Shown piece by piece: positions 44,251 through 52,577 of a stretch of 64,000 nucleotides of DNA (the stretch's first letter is position 1; the number at the start of each line of letters is the position of its first letter). The stretch comes from Mucilaginibacter achroorhodeus (GTDB taxonomy: Bacteria > Bacteroidota > Bacteroidia > Sphingobacteriales > Sphingobacteriaceae). The notes beneath the pieces were generated by a model. That model was not told the DNA's origin, searched no databases, and saw only the letters and a program-made list of their open reading frames with translations. The position numbers and the translations under genes were made by a program. The stretch spans positions 403,792-467,791 of the forward strand of contig NZ_VOEI01000004.1 of the NCBI RefSeq assembly GCF_007846095.1, in the 5' to 3' direction.

Positions 44251-46641
44251 TTACTTCTTTTTCTTTACTGCCGCTTTCTTAGCCGGTGCTTTGGCTGCTG
44301 CCTTTGCAGGCGCAGCTTTACCAAAACGGCTCTTTTTAGGTGTTGCCGGTGTGGCGTCAGCCAAGGCTTTACACTCTTCGTATGTCAACGATTTTGGGTC
44401 TTTATCTTTGGGTATCTTAACGTTTAATTTACCAAATTCGATGTAAGGGCCCCATCGACCGTTCAATACTTTAACTTCCGGGTCTTCGTCAAAGGTTTTG
44501 ATGAGTTTTTCGGCGTCTTTTTTACGCTTATCTTCAATCAGTTGTATCGCCTGTTCCTCGGTAACATCCAGCGGGTCTATCTCTTTTGGTAACGATACAA
44601 AGGCTCCGTTGTGGCTGATGTAAGGCCCAAACCTACCGATTGCTACCTTCATCACTTTGCCTTCGTATTCACCCACAGCTTTTGGAAGTTTGAATAACTC
44701 AAGTGCTTCTTCAAGCTTAATGGTTTCAATACTTTGACCGGTTCGCAAGCTTGCATAAAGAGGCTTTTCAGCACTGTCGTCAGTAGCGGTTTCGCCAATT
44801 TGTACAAACGGGCCAAACCTACCTATGCGTACGGATACCTTTTTGCCATTTTCAGGATGTATCCCTAATTCGCGTTCGCCGGTGGCTTTATCCGCAGTAG
44901 CGATGGTGCTCTCCACATCTTTATGAAATGGATCATAGAAGGTGCGGATCATCTTTGTCCAATCCTTAAGGCCCTGGGCTATTTCATCAAATTGTTTCTC
45001 AACACTGGCAGTGAAGTTAAAGTCAACGATACCGTTGAAGTGTTGTACCAGGAAATCGTTCACAACCGCACCAATGTCGGTAGGGAAGAGTTTGCCTTTT
45101 TCCGCACCGGTGTTCTCGGTTTTGGTTTCCTTGTTAACGTTCCCGTTTTTTAACGTCAGCACCTGGTAGTTGCGCTGGCGGCCTTCACGTTCTTCCTTCA
45201 CTACATAACCGCGGTTCTGAATAGTAGAGATGGTAGGTGCATAGGTTGATGGTCGGCCGATGCCCAGTTCTTCCAGTTTCTTTACCAGGCTTGCCTCGGT
45301 GTAGCGGGCAGGCGGGCGCGAGAATCTTTCGGTAGCGCTTAATTCCTGCAACTCCAGCAACTGGCCTTTTGTCAACGGAGGCAATATTGCATTATCGCTT
45401 TCAGTATTTTGGTTGTCGTCTTCTTCGTCGTTACTTTCCAGGTAAACTTTCAGGAAGCCGTCAAATTTCATTACTTCGCCATTGGCAACCAATTCGTCTT
45501 TACGGGTAGAAATGCCAATACGTGCAACGGTTTTCTCAAACTGCGCCTCGCTCATTTGCGATGCTATGGCACGTTTCCAGATCAGTTCATACAGGCGCTT
45601 CTCATTACTTTCTCCATCAATAGTATGATTATTAAAGTATGTAGGGCGAATGGCTTCGTGAGCTTCTTGCGCACTGGCATTTTTGGTTTTGTATTTTCTA
45701 AGCTGATGGTATTTATCTCCATAAGCTGAAGTGATCTCGTTTTCAGCAGCGCTTAAAGCAGTATCGCTTAGGTTCACGGAATCAGTACGCATATAGGTGA
45801 TATATCCTGACTCGTACAAACGCTGTGCAACCTGCATGGTACGTGCTACCGAATAACCCAGCTTGCGGCTGGCTTCCTGCTGTAAGGTGGAGGTGGTAAA
45901 CGGTGCAGCCGGCGAACGTTTTGTTGGCCTTGTATCTAAAGAGTTCACATTAAATGCAGCGTTAGCGCAATCCTGTAAGAACTTTTCGGCATCTTCCTGT
46001 TTGCTGAAACGTTCTGGTAGTTCTGCCTTAAATGCATTGCGGCCTTTATCAAAAATGGCAACGATCTTATAAGCAGCTTCGCTTTTAAACCTGTTTATTT
46101 CGCGTTCGCGCTCTACTATCAAGCGTACGGCTACTGATTGTACACGGCCGGCAGACAGCGATGGTTTAACTTTCTTCCATAAAACCGGCGAAAGTTCAAA
46201 GCCTACAAGTCTATCCAGCACACGTCGGGCCTGTTGCGCATTTACCAGGTTGTAATCTATCTTACGTGGATTATCAATAGCACGTAAAATAGCCGGTTTG
46301 GTTATTTCATGGAATACAATGCGTTTGGTGGCAGGCTCTTTCAGCCCCAATGTCTCAAACAAGTGCCATGATATTGCTTCTCCCTCGCGGTCCTCATCGG
46401 ATGCGAGCCATACCATGTCGGCTTCCTTAGCTAATTTCTTTAACTCGCTAACTACCTGCTTTTTATCTGCAGGTACCTCATATTTTTGTTGAAAATTATT
46501 GTCAATATCTATGGCGTCCTCAGACTTCACCAGATCGCGGATGTGGCCGTAGCTCGACTTCACCGTAAAGTCCTTTCCAAGGTAACCTTCGATGGTTTTG
46601 GCTTTTGCCGGGGATTCAACTATGAGTAGATTTTTCGCCAT
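44251..46641 (-). CDS. topA: DNA topoisomerase I
   Basis: A 796-aa type IA topoisomerase. The TOPRIM domain opens with LLIVESPAKAKTIEGYLG and has DEDREGEAISWH. The catalytic tyrosine is Y283 in ITYMRTDS. The C-terminus has three RFGP/RWGP-type repeats (IGRFGPFVQIG, IGRFGPYISH, GRWGPYIEF) instead of zinc fingers, and ends in a Lys/Ala-rich tail (PAKAAAKAPAKKAAVKKKK). It relaxes negative supercoils. The basic tail probably adds nonspecific DNA affinity. Confidence 0.97.
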   Translation of the reverse strand: MAKNLLIVESPAKAKTIEGYLGKDFTVKSSYGHIRDLVKSEDAIDIDNNFQQKYEVPADKKQVVSELKKLAKEADMVWLASDEDREGEAISWHLFETLGLKEPATKRIVFHEITKPAILRAIDNPRKIDYNLVNAQQARRVLDRLVGFELSPVLWKKVKPSLSAGRVQSVAVRLIVEREREINRFKSEAAYKIVAIFDKGRNAFKAELPERFSKQEDAEKFLQDCANAAFNVNSLDTRPTKRSPAAPFTTSTLQQEASRKLGYSVARTMQVAQRLYESGYITYMRTDSVNLSDTALSAAENEITSAYGDKYHQLRKYKTKNASAQEAHEAIRPTYFNNHTIDGESNEKRLYELIWKRAIASQMSEAQFEKTVARIGISTRKDELVANGEVMKFDGFLKVYLESNDEEDDNQNTESDNAILPPLTKGQLLELQELSATERFSRPPARYTEASLVKKLEELGIGRPSTYAPTISTIQNRGYVVKEEREGRQRNYQVLTLKNGNVNKETKTENTGAEKGKLFPTDIGAVVNDFLVQHFNGIVDFNFTASVEKQFDEIAQGLKDWTKMIRTFYDPFHKDVESTIATADKATGERELGIHPENGKKVSVRIGRFGPFVQIGETATDDSAEKPLYASLRTGQSIETIKLEEALELFKLPKAVGEYEGKVMKVAIGRFGPYISHNGAFVSLPKEIDPLDVTEEQAIQLIEDKRKKDAEKLIKTFDEDPEVKVLNGRWGPYIEFGKLNVKIPKDKDPKSLTYEECKALADATPATPKKSRFGKAAPAKAAAKAPAKKAAVKKKK

Positions 46642-46719
46642 TAAACACTAATATTTTTTGCAAAGAAAACATAAAGTAATAGAAACGCAAATTGTTTATC
46701 AGGTTTAAAAGGTCACAAC

Positions 46720-46890
46720 ATCCGTTAAAAAGTTGCAATGTTGTAATGTTGTAAGGCTTTTCAGCAGGAAAAGTTTTTATTTTTTGGAGTTGAAAAGTTT
46801 CAATGTTGTAAAGTTGAAGTGTTGAAAAGTTATCAAACGCAAGAGGTACCGGTTGAAAACAACATTCCAACCTTTAAACATTTCAACTTT
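46720..46890. repeat. Low-complexity GTTGAAAAGTT/GTTGTAATGTT repeats upstream of topA
   Basis: Imperfect tandem words such as GTTGCAATGTTGTAATGTTG and GTTGAAAAGTTTCAATGTTG fill the gap between mnmA and topA. The 84-codon ORF read through it is repeat-derived and not called. Confidence 0.6.
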
Positions 46891-46902
46891 AAAACAAAAC
46901 TA

Positions 46903-47991
46903 CTACAGCAAAAAGCCACCACCAAGCAGGTCGTTTCCTTCGTAGAATACTGCCGACTGGCCAGGGGCAATTCCTGATACCATATGATCAAACGATACCT
47001 TCATGTGGTCGCCTATCTGTACTATCTTACTTTCGGCACCTGCATCCTTGTAGCGGATCTTGGTTACCGCAGCAAGTGGTTCGGTAATGCTTTCGTATTT
47101 AATGAGATTAAGATTACGTACCCACGCTTCTTTACGTTGCAATTCATCTGCAGTACCTAATACAACGGTGTTGGTATCAGCCTGTATCTGTGTAACAAAC
47201 ATAGGCTGACCTAAAGCTATACCTAAGCCTTTACGTTGCCCAATGGTGTAATAAGGGTAACCCTGATGTTTACCTACGATGGTACCATCTGTCAACACAA
47301 AATTTCCCTGACCTATTCGATCGTCAAGGTCTTGTACCTTGTGGCGTAGAAAGGCACGGTAATCGTTATCGGGCACAAAACAGATCTCGTAACTTTCACT
47401 TTTGCCGGCGAGCTCCAACTGGCCCATATCAACTGCCATCTGGCGTATCTCGGGCTTAGAAAAGCTACCCAGCGGGAATTTGGTACGAGCAAGGTTCTCC
47501 TGCGATACGCCCCAAAGCACGTATGATTGATCTTTATTTTCGTCTTTACCTTTTGATATCACATAGCGGCCATTATCCTGCTGGCGGATATTGGCGTAGT
47601 GGCCAGTAGCAATAAATTCGCAATCAAGTTTATCGGCGCGTTTTAACAGTGCTTCCCATTTAATATGGGTATTGCAAAGCACGCAGGGGTTAGGGGTACG
47701 GCCTGCAAGATATTCGTCAACAAAGTTATCGATCACAAAATCCCCAAACTCGTTACGGATATCCAATATATAATGCGGGAAGCCATATCCAACGGCTAAG
47801 GCACGGGCGTCATTGATACTATCCAGACTGCAGCATCCGGTTTCTTTTGAACTACCGCCGCTTGCGGCATAGTCCCAGGTTTTCATGGTAAGGCCTATCA
47901 CCTCGTAGCCCTGCTCGTGCAGCATAACTGCCGCTACAGAACTATCAACACCGCCGCTCATGGCCACCAGGATTCTACCGTGCTTACTCAT
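46903..47991 (-). CDS. mnmA: tRNA-specific 2-thiouridylase MnmA
   Basis: A 362-aa protein with PP-loop motif SGGVDSSV near residues 13-20, the catalytic cysteine pair in NPCVLCN and YEICFVPD, and a C-terminal beta-barrel (AVFYEGNDLLGGGFL). It makes s2U34 in tRNAs for Lys, Glu and Gln using sulfur from a persulfide carrier. Length is normal. It is in the same direction as topA, with a 261-nt repeat-rich gap between them. Confidence 0.96.
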   Translation of the reverse strand: MSKHGRILVAMSGGVDSSVAAVMLHEQGYEVIGLTMKTWDYAASGGSSKETGCCSLDSINDARALAVGYGFPHYILDIRNEFGDFVIDNFVDEYLAGRTPNPCVLCNTHIKWEALLKRADKLDCEFIATGHYANIRQQDNGRYVISKGKDENKDQSYVLWGVSQENLARTKFPLGSFSKPEIRQMAVDMGQLELAGKSESYEICFVPDNDYRAFLRHKVQDLDDRIGQGNFVLTDGTIVGKHQGYPYYTIGQRKGLGIALGQPMFVTQIQADTNTVVLGTADELQRKEAWVRNLNLIKYESITEPLAAVTKIRYKDAGAESKIVQIGDHMKVSFDHMVSGIAPGQSAVFYEGNDLLGGGFLL

Positions 47992-48099
47992 AATAGCTGC
48001 AAAGATAAGCTTTACTTATTTATAATGCCTGTGGGTAAGTCAGTAAAGGGTAAAATGGTGGGTGGTGAGTAATTGGTATTGAATACCGGTTAGATGAGA

Positions 48100-48774
48100 T
48101 CAGTATTTTTTAAAGATAGGCTTATCCATCGGCGTCCATAAACATGCTTTTTGCCCGCAAGCCTTTAATGCATTGTTTGCCCATGTGTTGCAGGTGTAAA
48201 AGAGATTATACCTTCTATGGGCTTCGTAGAAGGCATCTGTGTCGCCGTAGTTGGCAGTAGTTTTTATATCGATGTAGTTGCCTGCGCTGTCGGTCTTAAA
48301 ACTTTGGCTGATGTATACTACTAATCTTTTGTATTGCTCTTTTGTGATGGTGATCTTTTTGCAGGATGCATCCTCCGTTAGGCTATTGTAGAAGGTAGCA
48401 TGTATGGCCGAGGTACTTAAACCGGTTGCTGCCTTAAAAGCCACGCTGAATTTGAGCTGGGCCCAGGTGGGCGTGTTAAGATAAAAGCCCTTATCTCCCC
48501 ATCCAAAAGCTACTAATCTTGCAGTCGTATCCGGTTTACGCACATTTTTAAATTCAACTTTTTTACTCCAATCTGCCGCGTCGCTTTCAACCGGTACAAC
48601 AACATCGGTGTGCACACCATTGGTGAGGATGTAAATGTCGACGTTTTTTGTGTCGGATGTGTTTTCTGCTGGTGTGCTGATAGCAGATAAGCCAAATGCC
48701 GCTATTAAATAGACAGCAATAAACCCAATGAAATACAGCAGGATACGGAGTATTATTTTAAGGAGTTTTCTCAT
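48100..48774 (-). CDS. DUF2459 / TIGR02117-type membrane-anchored protein
   Basis: A 224-aa protein with an N-terminal membrane span (about 8-30) and an extracytoplasmic domain with the family motifs NGVHTDVVVP, AFGWGDKGFYLNTPTW, AIHATFY and NLFYTCNTWANNALKACG. A Cys-His-containing NlpC/P60-like fold has been suggested for such proteins, but the function is not established. It is monocistronic. Confidence 0.82.
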   Translation of the reverse strand: MRKLLKIILRILLYFIGFIAVYLIAAFGLSAISTPAENTSDTKNVDIYILTNGVHTDVVVPVESDAADWSKKVEFKNVRKPDTTARLVAFGWGDKGFYLNTPTWAQLKFSVAFKAATGLSTSAIHATFYNSLTEDASCKKITITKEQYKRLVVYISQSFKTDSAGNYIDIKTTANYGDTDAFYEAHRRYNLFYTCNTWANNALKACGQKACLWTPMDKPIFKKY

Positions 48775-48827
48775 GTAATAATTGGTAAACTTAATACCAA
48801 TTGTTGTTTAAGGTAACCCAATAAAAA

Positions 48828-49208
48828 TCAGGCAGGCTGTTTACCATCCTGTTTCATATGTTCTATTATTCTTGCGCGGTGTTGTGTTCCCCATTCGCGT
48901 AAACTGTCTATTATAGGGTTAAGCGTTGCAGCGTATGGTGTTATTTCATAAGAAACAGTCACGGGAACGGTATTAAAAACTTTGCGCTCCACAAACTCGT
49001 TCATTTCCAGCTCGCGTAATTCTTTGGATAAAACCTTGGGTGTAATATCTACCAATGAACGCTGTAACTCGTTAAAGCGCATAGGTCCGTCGCGCAACAA
49101 AACGATCACCTGTATCTTCCATTTGCCGCTTAGCACGTAAAGCGTATCTCTGATGGCGTTGAGTGCGCCGTTACATTCTGAAGTGATATGTTTTACTCCT
49201 GTCGACAT
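48828..49208 (-). CDS. HxlR-family transcriptional regulator
   Basis: A 126-aa winged-helix regulator starting at ATG 49208. A longer frame to 49355 would run into the divergent azoreductase gene and is rejected. It has the conserved N-terminal cysteine (C12 in TSECNGA), LSGKWKIQVIVLL, RFNELQRSL, ITPKVLSKELREL and the wing VSYEITPY. Relatives such as B. subtilis YodB sense quinones and diamide through this cysteine and repress azoreductases. The same logic fits the divergent azoreductase here. Confidence 0.9.
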   Translation of the reverse strand: MSTGVKHITSECNGALNAIRDTLYVLSGKWKIQVIVLLRDGPMRFNELQRSLVDITPKVLSKELRELEMNEFVERKVFNTVPVTVSYEITPYAATLNPIIDSLREWGTQHRARIIEHMKQDGKQPA

Positions 49209-49258
49209 ATCCACAAAGCTAATAACTATCCACAAGGATACTGCTATCCTTTGGGATA
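49208..49258. promoter_or_regulatory. Tandem TATCC-N4-GGATA palindromes (probable HxlR operators)
   Basis: Two perfect palindromes, TATCCACAAGGATA at 49227-49240 and TATCCTTTGGGATA at 49245-49258, with centres 18 bp apart. A third half-matching copy (TATCCACAA) begins at 49208 over the regulator's own start codon. Their place between divergent hxlR and azoR suggests autorepression and control of azoR. Confidence 0.65.
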
Positions 49259-49317
49259 GTAATATCTTTTTAATAGCGGCTGTATGTAGGTTTGCATGGT
49301 AATTAAATACTAAGAAA

Positions 49318-49914
49318 ATGAAAATACTACATTTAATATCAAGCCCGCGCGGCAACGAATCTTACAGTATTAAATTGGGTAACGCCATTGTTGAAAAACT
49401 TTTGGCAGCCAATCCCGGCAGTAGCGTGAAAACGCATGACCTGGTTAACAAACCTTTCCCTCACTTGGAAGAGGCGCACCTTGCATCTTTCTTTACACCG
49501 GCCGAACAACATACACCAGAGCTTGCCGAAGCAATAAAGCACTCAGATGAAGCTTTACAAGAGTTATTTGAGGCCGATGTTTTGGTGATCGGCGCACCTA
49601 TGTACAACTTTAGTATCCCGTCAAGCCTAAAAGCCTGGATAGATCATATTGTACGTGCGCAAAAAACTTTTAAATATGGAGAAAACGGCCCGATCGGTTT
49701 AGTTGAAGGAAAACGTGTTTACGTAGCGATATCATCAGGCGGCGTTTACTCTGAAGGTAACCTTAAAGCGATTGATTTTATAGAGCCATACATCAAAACG
49801 GTATTCGGCTTTTTAGGTATGACCAATATCAGTTTCCATCGCGCAGAAGGGTTGAAGATTCCGGGACTGCAAGAAACCGCGCTTAAAAAAGGTATAGCTT
49901 CTGTTGAAGTATAA
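49318..49914 (+). CDS. azoR: FMN-dependent NADH:quinone oxidoreductase / azoreductase
   Basis: A 198-aa flavodoxin-like enzyme: LLHLISSPRGNESYS at the N-terminus binds FMN phosphate, and GAPMYNFSIPSSLKAWIDHI and ISSGGVYS complete the flavin site. It reduces quinones and azo compounds by two-electron transfer with NADH. It is divergent from an HxlR regulator over tandem palindromes, and ends at a bidirectional terminator. Confidence 0.92.
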   Translation: MKILHLISSPRGNESYSIKLGNAIVEKLLAANPGSSVKTHDLVNKPFPHLEEAHLASFFTPAEQHTPELAEAIKHSDEALQELFEADVLVIGAPMYNFSIPSSLKAWIDHIVRAQKTFKYGENGPIGLVEGKRVYVAISSGGVYSEGNLKAIDFIEPYIKTVFGFLGMTNISFHRAEGLKIPGLQETALKKGIASVEV

Positions 49915-49918
49915 AACA

Positions 49919-49946
49919 AAAGAGCGGGATCATACTCCCGCTCTTT
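49919..49946. terminator. Bidirectional terminator between azoR and proA
   Basis: AAAGAGCGGGA (49919-49929) and TCCCGCTCTTT (49936-49946) form an 11-bp stem with a 6-nt loop. T-rich flanks on both strands serve the convergent genes. Confidence 0.85.
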
Positions 49947-51194
49947 TTAATTTTGCCTTATCTGCCCGTTTCCTTTAACTATCCATTTGTAACTGGTAAG
50001 TTCCTGCAAGCCCATAGGCCCGCGGGCATGGAGTTTTTGGGTGCTGATACCTATTTCGGCACCCAAGCCGAACTGGGCACCATCGGTAAACGCTGTTGAC
50101 GTATTTAAATAAACTGCAGCTGCATCCACACGGTTAAGGAAGGTTTCGATGTTAAGCTCATCTTCCGATATGATTGCTTCACTGTGTTTTGAACTGTGCT
50201 GGGCGATATGCTGCAAAGCTTCTTCCAGTGTACCCACAGTTTTAATTGCCATCTTCATAGATAAAAACTCGGTGCCAAAATGCGAGGCTTGTGCTAAATT
50301 AAGCAGATCGGCAGGGTAGTGGCCATCCAGTGTTTCAAATGCGCGTTTGTCTGCAAATAATTTTACGCCTTTTTTAGCTAAGGGTTCGGCAATGTGTATA
50401 AGGTCGCCCAGGCGTTTACTGTTGATGATGAGACAATCCAACGCATTGCAAACACTTACGCGACGGGTTTTAGCATTCTCGATAATGGGAATAGCTTTAT
50501 TCAGATCACCGGTTTCGTCAAGGTAAGTATGAACAATACCAGCCCCGGTCTCTATCACCGGCACCTTGCTGTTATTCCGCACAAAATTGATAAGCGATTG
50601 GCTGCCACGAGGTATCAACACATCTACATAACCAATAGCGTTTAACAAAGCTTCGGTAGCGGCGCGGTCTGCAGGGAGCAGGGTCGCGGCATTTACATCA
50701 ATATTGTTGGCTTTAAGCACACTATGTATAATGCTGACGATAGCCAGGTTAGAATACTCCGCATCGCTGCCGCCTTTTAATATTGAGGTATTGCCGGTTT
50801 TAAAACACAAGGCAAACACATCAAAAGTAACATTGGGCCTTGCCTCGTAAATTACCCCAACCACGCCGAGCGGCACACTTACTTTTTTGATGAGCAAGCC
50901 GTTAGGTAAAGTATTATCAAGTAAAATCTTACCCAAAGGGTTTGGCAAACCGGCAACATTTTCTATATCAGCAGCTATGCTTTTGATCCGCTCTTCTGTT
51001 AGTTTAAGGCGGTCATATTTTGGATCGGCAGCGTCCATACGATCAAGGTCCTTTTGGTTTTCCTGCAGCAAATAGGGTGTTTGCTCAATGGCTGCCTTTG
51101 CCACATCCTTTAGTGTTTTATTGATAATCTCTGCAGTAAGCGCTGCTTTGCGAGATGCTGCTACTGCCTGATCAAAATATTGTTGGTATGCCAT
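49947..51194 (-). CDS. proA: Glutamate-5-semialdehyde dehydrogenase
   Basis: A 415-aa ALDH-fold enzyme with [27 protein letters not shown] and the catalytic cysteine in [10 protein letters not shown]. It reduces glutamyl-5-phosphate to glutamate semialdehyde with NADPH, the second step of proline synthesis. It starts 3 nt after proB and is clearly cotranscribed. Confidence 0.96.
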   Translation of the reverse strand: MAYQQYFDQAVAASRKAALTAEIINKTLKDVAKAAIEQTPYLLQENQKDLDRMDAADPKYDRLKLTEERIKSIAADIENVAGLPNPLGKILLDNTLPNGLLIKKVSVPLGVVGVIYEARPNVTFDVFALCFKTGNTSILKGGSDAEYSNLAIVSIIHSVLKANNIDVNAATLLPADRAATEALLNAIGYVDVLIPRGSQSLINFVRNNSKVPVIETGAGIVHTYLDETGDLNKAIPIIENAKTRRVSVCNALDCLIINSKRLGDLIHIAEPLAKKGVKLFADKRAFETLDGHYPADLLNLAQASHFGTEFLSMKMAIKTVGTLEEALQHIAQHSSKHSEAIISEDELNIETFLNRVDAAAVYLNTSTAFTDGAQFGLGAEIGISTQKLHARGPMGLQELTSYKWIVKGNGQIRQN

Positions 51195-51197
51195 GTT

Positions 51198-52277
51198 TTA
51201 ACTCTGTAAATAAAGGTAATCGTAATGTACAAGGGCGCGCTGGTTCTTTTGTCCGGCATATTCACGGGCTTTTTCAGATCCATATTCGGCCAGGCCCAAG
51301 CCAATTACCTTTTTGTTCTCGTCGATAATTTTTATGATCTCACCCTTTTTAAAATCAGCAACAATATCAGTTACGCCAACCGGTAGTAAGCTGGAAGCTT
51401 TATTGGATTTAAGTGCCGTTTTAGCTCCTTCGTTAACCTGTACAACGCCTTTAGCGGAGTTCTCAGAGTGCGCTATCCATTTCTTTTTGCCCGATGCAAT
51501 TTTAGCAGGAACGAAGCGCGTATGTTCTATTTTATTCTCCAGCACATCTAAAAGCACATTAAGGCTGGTACCATTAGCTATGTGAACAGCAATGCCCAAT
51601 TGCGCAACTTTATGAGCTATGGTAGATTTGGTTATCATCCCGCCACGGCCAAACTGTGATTTACCCAAGCTTACAAATGATGCAAAATCAAGTCCGCCGT
51701 TTGTTATCTCGGTGATAACGGATGAGCCGGGCAGTTTAGGGTCGCCGGTGTAAATGCCGTTAACGTTGGTTAGCACGATGAGCGCCTGGGCGTTCAGCAT
51801 GGAGGCCAGCAGGCCCGCCAGTTCATCGTTATCGGTAAACATCAGTTCGGTTACCGATACCACATCGTTTTCGTTAATAACCGGGATAACCTGGTGCTGT
51901 AACAATATCTCCAGGCAGTTGCGCATGTTAAGATAATGCAGCCTGTCCCGAAAATCCTCTTTGGTCACCAATACCTGCGAGCAGAGCATATCATACTTTT
52001 CAAACAGGGCAGAGTAGGTGTTAATCAATTTTACCTGGCCTATAGAAGCCAGCAACTGGCGAATGGCCACAGCATCTGATCTCTCAGAAACACTGATCAA
52101 ACTACGGCCGGATGCTACTGCGCCGGAGGATACCAATATTACCTCGATACCTTGCTTTTTTATTGTCGCTATCTGGTCTACCAGATGTGCTATCCTGTCG
52201 GTATCAGGCAAGCCATCAGGGCGGGTTAATACGTTTGAACCAATTTTTATAATGATGCGGCGATAGGAAAAGGACAT
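51198..52277 (-). CDS. proB: Glutamate 5-kinase
   Basis: A 359-aa protein with an amino-acid kinase domain (1 to about 255: IIKIGSNVLT, VSSGAVASG, NENDVVS, GRGGMITKS) and a C-terminal PUA domain (about 275-355). It makes gamma-glutamyl phosphate from glutamate and ATP, the first and usually feedback-inhibited step of proline synthesis. First gene of proBA. Confidence 0.96.
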   Translation of the reverse strand: MSFSYRRIIIKIGSNVLTRPDGLPDTDRIAHLVDQIATIKKQGIEVILVSSGAVASGRSLISVSERSDAVAIRQLLASIGQVKLINTYSALFEKYDMLCSQVLVTKEDFRDRLHYLNMRNCLEILLQHQVIPVINENDVVSVTELMFTDNDELAGLLASMLNAQALIVLTNVNGIYTGDPKLPGSSVITEITNGGLDFASFVSLGKSQFGRGGMITKSTIAHKVAQLGIAVHIANGTSLNVLLDVLENKIEHTRFVPAKIASGKKKWIAHSENSAKGVVQVNEGAKTALKSNKASSLLPVGVTDIVADFKKGEIIKIIDENKKVIGLGLAEYGSEKAREYAGQKNQRALVHYDYLYLQS

Positions 52278-52573
52278 TAAAGTATATTAATTTAGTAGAC
52301 AATTATACGCATTTGAAGCTAAATAATCTACATTTTGCTATTTGCTGATTGACAGGAAGATAAATTTTATGAAAGTTTTTTTGGATGCTATCAAACAATT
52401 AATATTTTTGTCGAGTAATTCTATAGACAATGTATTATTTATACCCCGTATCATTAAACTTTAAAAGAAACATGCAGCCCTCAACTGCATGCTGTTGCTG
52501 CTGCTGTTAAACCTACCCGGCACGGCGCCAACCTGTTCACATTTTTTCAACTAAACTCAATGCAACCTATTTC
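52278..52573. other. Divergent gap between proB and the TonB receptor, with two tiny ORFs
   Basis: Holds the proB promoter region on the left and the receptor leader on the right. The right part contains the six-cysteine ORF (52472-52510) and the MQPIS ORF (52560-52577). TTTG at 52407 and TATTATTT at 52433 are a weak promoter candidate. No T-run-linked hairpin strong enough for a terminator was found. Confidence 0.5.
52472..52510 (+). CDS. Polycysteine leader peptide, MQPSTA followed by six Cys
   Basis: ATG at 52472, TAA at 52508-52510. Twelve codons: M Q P S T A C C C C C C, with the Cys codons TGC TGT TGC TGC TGC TGT in a row right before the stop. The A-rich stretch AAAAGAAAC before the ATG is an acceptable Bacteroidota start context. 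The start codon lies in a 7-bp hairpin (CATGCAG 52471-52477 with CTGCATG 52485-52491). Leader peptides rich in the regulated amino acid are the hallmark of ribosome-mediated attenuation. Polycysteine short ORFs that sense cysteine are described in mycobacteria. Followed 63 nt later by the TonB receptor. Confidence 0.65.
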   Translation: MQPSTACCCCCC

Positions 52574-52577
52574 ATGA
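52560..52577 (+). other. Second tiny ORF (MQPIS) overlapping the receptor start
   Basis: ATG 52560, TGA 52575-52577, overlapping the receptor ATG (52574) as ATGA, an arrangement that favours translational coupling. It could be chance, but it begins with the same MQP as the polycysteine ORF. Confidence 0.35.

Noticed and set aside
46616..46870. 84-codon minus-strand ORF upstream of topA
   Set aside because: It consists of low-complexity repeat (TLQLYN-like words) and overlaps the topA start.
49209..49355. N-terminal extension of the HxlR gene to 49355
   Set aside because: It would overlap the azoreductase start and cover the palindromes. HxlR homology begins at about ATG 49208.
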